NCBI GenBank assembly: GCA_964035795.1
Contig: OZ038321.1
Span: 6,836,579 to 6,900,578 of the forward strand
DNA length: 64,000 nt
Reading direction: 5' to 3'
Source: Pterobdella sp. o SKG-2022
Lineage: Eukaryota; Annelida; Clitellata; Hirudinida; Piscicolidae
A program made the translations under genes and the position numbers. Below, one piece after another: positions 51,284 through 62,700 of this stretch. How positions within the stretch are numbered: position 1 is the first letter of the stretch; each line of letters begins with the position of its first letter. The notes under the pieces are model-generated. The model was not told the DNA's origin and ran no database searches. It worked only from the letters and a program-made list of their open reading frames with translations.

Positions 51284-51949
51284 GCTATGTTATACATTTA
51301 ACTTGCATTTTCCTTTTTTAGTGGGGTTTGACAAAACTATAAACCTTTTCCATTTCATCCTTGTTTTCACATCTCAAACATATGTATTTTTTTAGATTTT
51401 TCTTCAATATCAGAATCTCATCACTCGTCTAATACATCACACCAACCAATGCTTTTAGGCAATTTTTTTCAAGCAGTAAATTTTTCTTAAAGTTGAAAGC
51501 ATAATCAAGCGGCAAACGACAATTGAATATTTTCGAAAAGATTTGGAAACAAAGAACTTTTATGATCATGTAATTTACTTTAACAAAAAGTATTTTCCAA
51601 TTTTTTCTAAATCTAAATCAGATTCAAGCAGATGCATTGAATGCATTTTTTGTTACTGTGGCGACAGTCATGCCTAGACGCCTTCTGTCTTACCACAGAA
51701 TGCATTTTTTAGCTCTATCGCCATCGGTAGATAAGCTCTGTGAAGCATTGGGCAAAGTAGTTTGCCTATTTTTGTTTTTTTTTTGAGGTTTTCGTTTGAA
51801 ATGTGGTCCGGAGAAAAGCTTCGGCATATCTTCTTCAAACGTTTTCTCTCGAAAAATTCTTTTGACTTTTCAAATTAGTGAAGAATTCCAAGTTTGGCAC
51901 TTGTATATCAAAATTGGTCTTACATAGATCTAATATATTTCTATTCTTT
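51284..51949. other. spacer between two LINE remnants
   Basis: AT-rich, no gene. A CACAGAATGCA/TGCATTTTTT-type short repeat occurs around 51640-51710 without clear identity. Confidence 0.4.
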
Positions 51950-53017
51950 TTTTTTAAATAGTAATTTTTTCGATGTTTACATTTTATGGTAATTGCGAGC
52001 TGCTTTATTTGCTTTTGTATTCTTTCTTCAATTTCTACTGTAGTTTATATTTTAGTTCCTAAGATTCTTATATTATCTTAGTTTGTCATGTTGAATCTTT
52101 CTATTCATGCTTTGTTAACTATAAGCATAAATTTGACATATGAGTTTTCTTTTTAATTTTTTTATTTATTTATAGTGGAGTAGAAGTTGTGGTTATCTGC
52201 ATAAGTTGTTTCATAATATTGTTGAAAGTGAATTCTTCCTAAAGTTTTTCCATGGCTTTGAACTAATAAACAACAAACAATATTGGCGGAACGCTGTCTG
52301 CTCCATGTGGCACGCCTACATTAGTTTCAGTACATTCCCGCAGTGATTTCCAATTTTCACACACGTTTTTGCAGAGACTATATAGTGTCGAATCATTCTG
52401 ATTTTGTCTTCGTTGAAATTTTATGTCAAGATTCCTAAAAATTTCCTAAATAAGACAGTATCGAATGCCTTTGAAATATCAACTGATAGAACATATTGGT
52501 TGCGCAGGCTTGAAGTATCTGCTTGACTTTGCAAAGTCTCCAACGTGTAGACATTGTCGGCTGTCGATCTATTTTTTCGGTAAGCTGATTGGAATGGTGG
52601 CAGAATTTCATCAATTTTTTTTCTTATTCTTTTTGGTTTTATTATTGACAAAAATTTTTGTTATTTTCAAAATAGTTATTGGCTGTTTTTGGTTTATAGG
52701 TTTTAGAATAGTTCTTCGTTTATATTTGCCGGTTCTTCATGGTTTTCGAAAATTTTGTTGAAATGTTTTTCATATTTCAAAGTTAGGATTTCTGCATAGT
52801 CTTTCACCATTTCAGCTGTTATTTCATCATGTCCTGCTGCTGTGACATTCATCAACTTCGCAAAAATTCGTATTATTTCATTGCTGTATTTGGTTTTGAG
52901 CATGAATTTATACTGCACCAAACTCTCAACTTTGAGGCTGCTTTTTCTGCTATAACCTGCAATGAAGTTCTTTCTGTAGAAGATAGTGACAAACTTATTT
53001 TCTGGTATCGTTATCAT
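51950..53017 (-). mobile_element. decayed LINE reverse transcriptase
   Basis: Minus-strand pieces: AAGHDEITAEMVKDYAEIL (53017-52703), FQSAYRKNRSTADNVYTLET and VLSVDISKAFDTV (52651-52421, motif A Asp present), then collapsing frames towards 52180. It belongs to another LINE lineage than its neighbours (DISKAFDTV rather than DLEKAFD). The segment up to about 53960 (minus) contains further basic, Lys-rich frames that may be its upstream part but cannot be assigned. Confidence 0.75.
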
Positions 53018-53130
53018 TTGGTTTGGCGGATGATCTCTCTTTTAATTGACAACGGAAAAGCAAACTGCCCAAATGTGGGAACGGCGAATCTTGAAGTCAA
53101 TAATTTCAAGTAGGATGTTAGCTCGGGTTG
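53018..53130. repeat. dispersed repeat, copy 1
   Basis: Shares GGCGG, CAACGGAAAAGCAAACTGCC, AATGTGGGAACGGC and TGTTAGCTCGGGTTGGCAGT (all in order) with the reverse complement of 59064-59182. Identity of the element is unknown. Confidence 0.65.
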
Positions 53131-54286
53131 GCAGTCTATACAAATTTGCCCCAAATAAATGGCCTTTTTTATAAATTGTTCAATAAGCTAAACTGACTGC
53201 TGTTAACCGTAGTTACTGGGGCATGTACAGAAATATAACCTAATTAAATTTATTATATATCATTACAATGCTCTTCAACATGGTGATATTACAATATTTA
53301 TACTTAAACCTAGTGTTTGAAGCCATGTGCTTTGATTCTTTCATTGCTTTATCTATCAAAAAGCCATTTTCATTAATACTTTCCTTAGCAAATTTTTGTT
53401 CAAAACTGACAATTGTTACCATTTAAATCTCATAGTAAAACGTCTGATTTTCTCATTATAGAGACGAGATTCATGTAAAACTTTTCTATTTTTTGATCTC
53501 ACTGAAAGTTGTTAGAGCACATATTGTAAAGACCTTGAGTTTTTTTGTCACTGGATCCTTCCTTTATTTCTATTTTCAACGCTCTGTCGTTAATTGAGGT
53601 GTAGTCAAAGTTTATATCATTTTTCATTACAAATCTAATGACAAGGTGTCGACTTATTTCTTTCCTGCAATTAGTTTTTATTCTGTATAATTTTTTCATT
53701 TTGATGTCTCTTGCATTGCGAGTGGGAAGAGATTTTTCTAATTCACTCTTTAAAGATTGATTCCTTCTCCAAATAATTATTTCTCGTTAAGAGTAGCTAA
53801 GTTTTATTTTCCAATTTTTTCTTCTTTTCGTAAGTTGATTAATTTACAAACCTTTTCTTCCAAAAAATTGAGCTTTTTTTTTACTTCACTTACCATTATT
53901 TTACTTCAAACATCTTCTATAAAATCAAACGTTCAAAAATGATAGTTGTTTCAGTGACTGGTAAATTTTAGACTAAAATAACATTATTGAAATTGTTAAT
54001 TGCCTTTAAAAATACATGTTTTTTTACATCGGTAGTGTAGTTTTAATTGAGAGAATTTTGTTTGAAAATATAGAAATCCATTAAAAATAGACCTTTCAAA
54101 GTTAAATAGTCTTTGTTAATTAAAATGCTATTACTTAAAGTGATTACATTTAATTACTAATTAAACCTAACTATATAATCGCAGTTGCGAAAACTGGAGG
54201 TGTTTTCTCGGCTTACGAAACTAAAGTCTCTTAAAGAACTTTACTCTTAAGGATAAAAGTGCTATTGTTAGTAATTTATCTTTAAA

Positions 54287-54829
54287 ATGATGTTAATCTC
54301 AGTAACTTTTATTTTTTTTCAAATTGCTGTTTGCGCTGAAAGGTTTCCATTGGCAGTTTTAGACGAGTCTTTTACCTTGCAGATTAAATTTAAAGAAATT
54401 TTGCAGGAATGTATCATCCCTTCTATTAACTTCGTGAAAAATCAAGCAACAGACAAAAATGAATCCAAAATGCAGGAAAATGGAAATGATTCTGTCGAAA
54501 ATAAAGTGGTTCATGGTGAAGTTAATAAAGAATTGACTGAGGAAAAAAACGAAAGTTTGAAGTGGCTTTTGATGTTAAAACACATACAAAACAATCGCAA
54601 AAACTTTTTAGAAAATTTAAATAGTAAAACCAACAAATCGGCAGCTTCCATTTTGAACGAAAAAAAAGTCAGTTCTAAAGAGCCGCCTCCCAAAGAGAAG
54701 AGAAGCGTGGACAGAAAACTAAGCAAGAAGTCAGTGAATCATGAGATGCTGGCTTGGAGGGATGAAATGGTGAGAAGAGAAGCTCAAAAAAGACAAAAAT
54801 TGCTGGATTATTTAAGAACGTTGAAATGA
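54287..54829 (+). CDS. orphan secreted basic protein
   Basis: Single open frame of 180 residues. It begins with a clear signal peptide (MMLISVTFIFFQIAVCAE, cleavage likely after the CA) and has one mature Cys (QEC). The central part is Asn/Glu/Lys-rich. The C-terminal third is very basic with several dibasic or tribasic sites (NEKK, KEKRSVDRK, LSKKS) and a predicted amphipathic helix (HEMLAWRDEMVRREAQKRQK, then LLDYLRTLK). No known domain. The dibasic sites and helical tail could fit a peptide-hormone precursor, but there is no amidation Gly and no repeated unit, so this is only a possibility. An AATAAA follows. Coding composition is clearly different from the AT-rich surroundings. Confidence 0.65.
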   Translation: MMLISVTFIFFQIAVCAERFPLAVLDESFTLQIKFKEILQECIIPSINFVKNQATDKNESKMQENGNDSVENKVVHGEVNKELTEEKNESLKWLLMLKHIQNNRKNFLENLNSKTNKSAASILNEKKVSSKEPPPKEKRSVDRKLSKKSVNHEMLAWRDEMVRREAQKRQKLLDYLRTLK

Positions 54830-54952
54830 TGTTAATCAGTGGTTTTCTGTTCAAATTAATGGTAGCTCATTTGAAAATAACTGTATTTAACAACGTGCTT
54901 AACGTTTGTATAAGGATCAATAGAAGGAAATGCTTTGTTTTATACTTTTAAT

Positions 54953-54958
54953 AATAAA
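54953..54958 (+). promoter_or_regulatory. polyadenylation signal of the orphan secreted gene
   Basis: AATAAA 124 bases after the stop, the first good signal downstream. Confidence 0.55.
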
Positions 54959-56358
54959 ATAAAACAAGATAAAAAAAGGTTATCTTTTGAATTTTCATTC
55001 ACGTCTCGTTATGCAAACTAACAGATCGATAGTATGAAATTCATTCATTACTAGTATAATTCAATATTGTCATTGTGGTAGGAGTTGATGGTATATTTAG
55101 CAGGTTTTAAACTATTAATAGTAGCTTGTTATCGTGTTGAATTTCAATGTACTGCCTTAAAATAAAAAATTATCAACACACCTTAACATAACTGCCAGGC
55201 TTGCTATTTGATATCAACAAAAATCTCAGTTTTGTGTATAGCATCGTTTTTATTGGTTTTTAAGAGAGAGAAATTATTTTTAATGAATGAAACTTACTCA
55301 TAAAGATAATATTTTAAATTTTTCATGAGTATAAGTATTCATTTGATGGTTTAATTGTTCATAAAAATAATAATTATTTTTTAAAATAACAAATATTGAT
55401 GCAATTGAAATGGGATGTATTATATTTACATGCAGTGCGCTGTTAAGGGCTTTTGATGGCACCAAGTGATTTATAGTGACTGTTATGACATTCTCAAACC
55501 TTACCAATCACAGAGAATTTATAGTTTTCATGGTTCCATGAGTTTTTTAGTGTATGAATGAAATTTTTGATGATTCGTTTTTGGCTCCTTGTTTGTCTCA
55601 ACCCTCTTGCTTACCTTGTCATGCTGGTAAAAAAACATTATGGATTTTAAGATACGTATATAGATAAAAAAAATGACATTGGAAAAGTATGAATGATCAC
55701 GAGATTTTTTCAAAAATTAAATTTAGCTTTTGACATTCATATATAATTTAAGAAAAAGCTTTTAAACCGACTCTTAACGGATTTAATAAAATGATATCCA
55801 TTGATACAAATAGAAACTTAACTACATTGTGCAACCTAATTGCAGCACTAGACATTCATTCTCGATTTCATTTATTTTATTCAATATGCTTGTTTTAAAA
55901 TATTATAATTTACATGTTATAGTTGATGGTTACTCTCGACAAAATATTTTATCTTGAAAAAAAAATCAACATTGAAACATTTGTTTTTTTTGTAAATTAA
56001 ATTGAAAAATTCAGTAAAACTTTAGTGTAAGAATTATTGCAATTCAATGCTTACAACAATTTCAAAAAGAATGTGAAACTAAAAAATTATAATTATTCAG
56101 AAATTCAAACGGGTTATACTAAAAATTAATATCAAAATTGAGAGAAAATGTACTTTCTCAAGCCATACTGCATTATCACGCTGAACCAGCCAAACTGAAT
56201 GGTGAGAAAAATCATCATCAATATTTTTCAGTAAAGGTATCTCGAATAAAATGAACATTACTGACAACTTTATATATTTTAATTAAGCAGTGCTATTTAC
56301 ACTATTTGTCATGACGTCATGTTCAAGCTCATATTAGTTATGATAAATGGGGTAATAA
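54959..56358. other. AT-rich spacer without a recognised gene
   Basis: No domain, splice-bounded exon or repeat family member was recognised in this 1.4-kb stretch. Short open frames are low-complexity. Confidence 0.5.
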
Positions 56359-56579
56359 CAAACAAACAAACAAACAAACAAACAAACAAACAAACAAACA
56401 AACAAACAAACAAACAAACAAACAAACAAACAAACAAACAAACAAACAAACAAACAAACAAACAAACAAACAAACAAACAAACAAACAAACAAACAAACA
56501 AACAAACAAACAAAAAAACAAACAAACAAACAAACAAACAAACAAACAAACAAAAAAACAAAAAAAAAACAAACAAACA
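56359..56579. repeat. (CAAA)n microsatellite, about 55 copies
   Basis: Near-perfect CAAA array with a few AAAA-slipped units at its right end. Both strands give long open frames of Asn-Lys-Gln-Thr or Val-Cys-Leu-Phe, which are artefacts. Confidence 0.97.
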
Positions 56580-57059
56580 GAAAAACAACGATTATTATTG
56601 TTATTATAGTGTCATGAAACTTATGTTCAGTCAAAATAAGCCGTCTTCATTCACCCCAGTCCTTCACATTTAATCCTTCAATCTACACACAGCCACACTC
56701 TTCCTTAAATTTTTCTTTTTTTTCTTCTCACTAATTTGAATTCTGAAAAAATAAATTTTGAAATCATGTTTTAAGATTATAAGATTTAATCATGAGGTGG
56801 GTTTTAAACACTTGGAAAAAGTTTTTGTGGAGGTTATGGATTTGAGGGGATTTGGGAGAAGTTGTTCCAAAGAATTGGTGCAGTAACTTTAAATCTTTTG
56901 TTCTTCAAAATGGTATTTGTTCTTATTTTTGCTATGTCCACTGTGTTTGATAGTTTTCTATCTTTTTTTCGCTTCGTAAACGCTTGAATTAATCGGCAAT
57001 CTAATTATATACATTTAGTTTTCTTGTTTTCTCTTTCATGTTATTTATTTTTACCCCTA

Positions 57060-57550
57060 GATTTGAAATACTGGATTGGTGACCAGTGGAGGATAGTCTA
57101 CCTCATGGCATGTGAAGCGACTGTAAAAGCAATTCTGCTATACGGGTGCGAAACTTGGACCCTAACAAATAGCCTCGAGAAAAAACTGGACGGGTGTTAT
57201 ACAAGACTGCTCCGAGCGTCCTTGAGAATTAGATGAAGAAAACATGTCTCCAATACAGTGCTTTACTCGGGACTGCCAAAAAGCTTCGACGTGATCAGAC
57301 AGAGACGTTTGAGGTTTGCTGGACTGCTCTAGGAGGAGTGACAAAATCGTTGCAGATCTGGTACTCTGGGAACCAAAGCATGTTAGTGTCAGTAGAGAAA
57401 GACAGAAAATGGCATTCGTTTACAGGCTGGCTAGAGACTGTGGCATGGAAAAGGAAGACCTGGCTGGAGCAATGAGAGACAGGAGTCCTTGGGCTGGTGT
57501 CATGGCGGCTACTATTTCTCGACATAATAGTATGCCGCTCTAAGTAAGTA
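57060..57550 (+). mobile_element. RTE-like LINE 3' end
   Basis: Plus-strand text across frames: ATVKAILLYGCETWTLTNSL, LDGCYTRLLRASLRI, then RRSDKIVADLVLWEPKH, then MEKEDLAGAMRDRSPWAGVM. These are the ends of RTE/BovB-type polymerases. Frameshifts split them. The copy ends with TAAGTAAGTAA, a short repeat tail usual for RTE elements. 5'-truncated. Confidence 0.85.
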
Positions 57551-58294
57551 ATTCATTTTATAATCACATGTTTACCACTTCATTATTACCATTAATTAAT
57601 ATAATACTCAATATCTATAATGAACTGTACTCCTAATGCCATCAGTTAAAAATGGGAGATTTTCGTACAAGAATTTCGTGTGTTTTGTTTTATAAATGTT
57701 TTTTGTTTCTTCTTACATGAAAATTTATATGAGATATCCGAAGATGATGCGTAATAGATATTGAAAAGGTTAGTTTTGATAGAAAAATAAAATTGTTTGA
57801 AGTTTTTTTCTAACCCAAACTTACTCAATTTGTCATTTCCGAAGTACAGTTTAAAATAAGTTCATGAAAACAATCCTCTACGCTGGGCACCAAAATACTT
57901 CCGTAGTTTTACTCTTTTAACGTTAAAATATTTCTATAATTAACTTTTCTATTTTCATGGTTTTTGAAACTAAAAATACGCTAGTTTTTTTAGCTGAAGA
58001 TATGACGAAGAATATAAATGAGTTTGACAAAAAAATAAAGGCAATATTAAAAAGAGAAAAAAAGGAGAGAGGAAAAAAGAGGTGAAAGCATGGGTCAAAA
58101 ACTTTTGAGAATCTAAGAAACTTTTTAGAAACATCTTAATGTACTCAATATTCAACAATTATTTAAAGTCGATTTATGGAAGAATTTTATTTTATTTATT
58201 AAGTAGCTACTAAATAAACTTTTTCACTAATTTTTTATGATAAGGCTGAACTTACTGAAAATTATAGCTGCTTTTTGCTTAATAAATGTACTAA

Positions 58295-58650
58295 GAATTC
58301 AAGTAAGTTTTATGAATGTTAGACTCCTAGACAATAAGTTTGAAGTGCTAGACTTGATGATTAAACTTAAGATGGCTGGCTTTGATTTGATTTTAATGTC
58401 ATCCTATAATAAAAAAATGAAAGTCTAAGGAGACTTCAGTTTTCATCTAAAATTTCTTGCATATAAAAAAACGGAAAATTTAAGCATATCCTCTAAACTC
58501 ACGATTTCAAGTCTTATGAATTAGAGTTGATTCATGAGCAAAGTGGTTGGTTGGATTGAAGGTTGAATGTATTGTATCTTTTCAGGTCATAAGGTCATGA
58601 AGTAGAGCAGTCAACTGATAATAACTGCCTCAGTGTAGAAAAAAATTAAG
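58295..58650 (+). mobile_element. endonuclease fragment related to the CR1-like LINE at 39-42 kb
   Basis: Plus-strand translations FMNVRLLDNKFEVLDLMIKL KMAG, a GDF-FHLK-like segment and HEQSGWLD-like text occur in the same order as LNVRSLHNKVEEVLDLMSEY, GDFNFHLK and HEQGGWLD of the element at 41.5-42.6 kb. It has an internal deletion and stops. Confidence 0.7.
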
Positions 58651-58802
58651 GCAAAAATATGGAAAGGCTTTGATGCTGACATGTTCATTTTCAAATAAAC
58701 TTTTAAAAATATTAAAAATAATAATTATTATCGTTTACACAAAATGTTTTAAATAATCCACATTGCCTGCAACTCATATTTTACAAGCATATTGCCTATT
58801 TC

Positions 58803-58961
58803 ATTTAAGAAATGTTGACGTTAAATAGCCGAAAATCAATATAATAGAAACAAACACTGAAGTTTCATTAACAAATTTGTAAAATATTTTTACGAAAATC
58901 TTAGTATAACAAGTTTCTTAATAAAACCTTAGTGTTTTTTTCTATTCACTTAAGAAATGTT
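58803..58961. repeat. second foldback copy, related to 15008-15163
   Basis: Arms 58843-58880 and 58909-58946 (38 bases each, about 80 percent complementary) carry AATAGAAACAAACACTGAAG. Homology to the 15-kb element extends beyond the arm: TTGACGTTAAATAGCCGAAA at 58815-58834 matches the reverse complement of about 15170-15195. TTAAGAAATGTT is found on both sides in direct orientation and may be a target duplication or part of the element. Confidence 0.75.
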
Positions 58962-59063
58962 TTTACCTGTGCATGTCCGAGTAACTGGGCTTAACAGCAG
59001 GCTAATCATACTTTTATTGAGTAATTTAGAAAATAAAATATTTATTCAAAAAAATTTTTTAGA

Positions 59064-59182
59064 CTGCTAGCCCAAGCTAACGTCAAACTTGAAGTTTTTG
59101 AATATAAAGATCAGCCGTTCTCACATTGGGGCAGTTTACCTTGCTGTTGTAAATAAAAGAAGGGGCACCCGCCAAGCCAAAT
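59064..59182. repeat. dispersed repeat, copy 2 (inverted relative to 53018-53130)
   Basis: AGACTGCTAGCCCAAGCTAA, GCCGTTCTCACATTGGGGCAG and CCGCCAAGCC mirror the copy 6 kb upstream on the opposite strand, so the pair could form a large inverted repeat. Confidence 0.65.
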
Positions 59183-59775
59183 AACACTGATAATATCCAC
59201 CGAAGTCTAATATTATCCAATTTATAACAAAAAAAAGCCTCAAATTAAAGACCTTAAGTTTAGTGCAGTTTACGACATGCTCAGGACCAAATGTTTGCCC
59301 ACGAAAAACTGAAAAAAAAAAGCAGCGAATGAAGGAGAGATTGTTATCATACTGAAAATTCATATGATAAAATATTCATAACAAAATTAAAAAATATAAA
59401 TTTTATTCATGAAAATTTTGAAACTCAATATTAAAAAAATTCGAGTTCATTTTGAAAAATGAGCACATTTTTTTTCAACTATTTTAATCAAAAACTTACT
59501 CAAAAGTGTAAAATTTTTATAAAACAAAAAGTTATATCTAGTCATAGTTATAATCAATGCTTCACCCGATTTGAAAGTATAACCTCTACTATTGTTAGAT
59601 TGAAAATAAATATAGTGAGAAGTAAACTGATTATCGTGGAAGCTATACGGTGTTTTAAATATTTCAATTAAATCGAAGAAATTTTTCGTTCCAATAAAAT
59701 TGAAAAATAAGTTTCTTGATTGAAATAAATTTCAAAAGTATAATAAACCAATGCTTTTCGGGAGTTTTCATGCCA

Positions 59776-62700
59776 TCAAGCTGAACAATAAATACGAAAA
59801 CGGAGACAATAACTGTTCTCATAATGCTGGCTGATAGATTCAATTGAAGGAAGTATAGACCAAATGAAATATTTAGTTTCAAGTGTTTTTAATCAATTCA
59901 TTTCCAATTCTGGGATGAGAAACTTAAACATTTGTAAGCACTTGTACTTCACAAAGAGTCAATGGATGTTCAGACTTGCCTTGTATGATCACGGTTCTAT
60001 GAATTGAAACTTTGTTATGAGAGCTTATGGGAATACAAATAATATTTTCAAATTAAATTTTTTAGAATAATTTTTTAATTGTAATTCGTCCTTTGAAAGT
60101 TTTTATATCGATTTATGATATTTTTAATACTTTTGAGATTTCAAAATTGACATAGTTTTCGATGAGTTTGTCCTTATCATGGAAATTTCAAAAAAAATCT
60201 AATTAAAACATTATTTCACAATAGGAATTATTTTTTAAATTGTGGAATTAATATTTCAAACAACTTACCGAGTTGGAGGCATATCTTCCAAGCATATTAT
60301 CACTAGAGACATGACCGAACCACTTTTTTTATTCACTGGTCCGCATAAAAGGAAATTGTCTCTGCGTTTTTCTATCTCATAATAACTTTGATTGCTGACG
60401 CCAGCAACTAAACCATCATACCTGTAATCTATTGAACATTTCATTTATGGTTATTAAAAAAAATTCTTTCAAAAAAAATCGGAGCTTATTGCCAGTTAAA
60501 TACCGAAGGAAGGAGGAAAATTCTTGACTTAAAAAAGCTCACAAATTTCATTAAAGTTTAAAACTGACAACATTAAAATTTAACACATTTCAACTTAGTA
60601 AAATTGAAAAACAAAAACGAGAACAGAAATTGCTTTGTAGCTGGACTACATCCGCAACAAACTGATAACTAATCACCTTTCATTCGACCGAAACTACAAG
60701 CACTAACGTCACATCAAAACCATGCAAACAAAATAGAAACAGTGAGCTTCAGTAAAGTAATAAAACTGTTTCATCACAGCGTAAAATCGTAATGAAACTT
60801 GACCGATGATAACTACTCAAAATTGCTATCATACTCATAGACCTATGAGAATGAAATAATAAAAAAAAGAAAGAGGATATGAAAAATAAAAATAAATATA
60901 AATTGAGACAGTTTTACATAAAACTATCCAGCAAAATAAATCTCAAAACTGATATAGGATACGTCTAAAAAGATTTAGAACGATGGCCAAAAAAAAGGGA
61001 AAAGTGCCTGGCAGGTATTAATGGCTTAAAAACAAAAATTAGGAAAGTGGTCCAAAAGACGATTAGAATATAGATCAATTCAAACTTTTTACAGAATAAT
61101 ACAACGTTACCGAATTCACGATTTCTTCTCTTCAAAATTTTCACTTTTTTTACTTTAATAAACACGTTAATATCGATGATGAACCAATTAGGACTTATAT
61201 TTTTACTATGGGCACAATGGCTTTTTGTCGCATCATTTCTTACAGAACCGTCTACAGCCAGCCATGAATACATTTCATTCAAAGTTGAAGTGAAACATGT
61301 CTTCTTTTTTTCAGCATAATTTTCTATCGTTAAAACAGTATCTGTTCAAAAGTCGTTAAATTCCTAGTAAGAAGGATTGAAGTTTTATATGAATTTCCTA
61401 TTTATTCATGCCATTGTTGTAATAATATGTATTCATTCAGTTTTATTTCATGCGGCATGTATTTTACAAATTTTAATTTTAATATGTATGGAAAATTTAG
61501 TGGTATTCATAGAGGGCTTTTGTTTATAAATCAAACACTTGCTATAAATTTAATGTAGCTAAAACACGTTGTAGATCAGGTGTTCATTGCCGGTCGAACA
61601 CCGGATCGAAAGGGTAACTTAGATCTACCATCTATACGGGCCGACGATCTACTACGAATTCCTTTAGGTTTTAACATGTGGTTAGACCAATATAGTGGCT
61701 TGAGAACCATGCTTAAACCTACATAACAGTATAATAATTTGGTACCGAGCCACAAATAGAACAAACAAAAAACTAAACAAAGTTACTAATGGACATCGAA
61801 GCGAAAAAACTCCCCGCTTTATTGGGGAAAAGTCTTTTAGAAAAAGCAGATAAATTATCACAATGAAACTAATCTATTATATCTTTTTGAGACATCGTAT
61901 GTATCTTTTATTTCAATCGTTTTTCAATAGTGTTTCGCTACTTTCTATCGCTGGAAAGATCTTGGCTAGAGTTCTGCTGAACCACTTGACTCTCTTGAAG
62001 GTCAGATGAAGCGATATAAAGATCCATTGAAGGCTTCTTTAAAACAGTGCAACAAAGATGTTGACAACTGGTTAGAAATACCTCTAGACCGGACTTTCTG
62101 ACGTAACACTGTTTCCACTGGTGTGTCGAGCTTTGAAACGAGGCGCGTGGAAGAGCAAGAGCAGAAACGCCAGCGTCGCAAAATAAGAGTGAGTACTGCC
62201 TCTTCTACTTCAGCGTATCCCTGTCAACACTGCTCAAAGTAATTCAAGGTGAAGATTGGTCTGACCAGCCATCTTTGCACTCACAGATCCGAGGAATAGA
62301 ATTTGTGGTCGTCTTCGTCGCGAAAGACGAGCATCCGTCCAATCAAGTTTTTCGTTTAATTTTTCAAAAAAGAGGATTTTATATATACAATTCAAGGCAA
62401 AACTATAATTTTCAATAGTAAAACAGTATTATAAAACTTTAGTATGTTTTTCAGGTATCTATGAAATTCTCATTTTTGAAAAATTATACAAAAAACTATT
62501 GAAAATAAAAAGATACGTACGATATCTTTATAACTTGAAGCTAATCTATTGTTATATAATTTATATAGAGATTCTCAACTGGTTATCAGCTGCAATGGTT
62601 TCGTAACTAATGAAAAACCCTTATAAAAGAAATTCGGTCGATATAGCTCAGTTTGGAGAACATCAGACTAATTATTTCAAGCTACAGGGTTCGATACCTG

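Noticed and set aside
56309..56634. Long frames on both strands across the CAAA array
   Set aside because: Artefacts of a 4-base repeat without stops; all frames are open for the same reason.
62250..62340. Potential exon encoding a C2H2 finger on the plus strand
   Set aside because: It is the conserved 3' end of a zinc-finger LINE with an in-frame stop, not a host gene.
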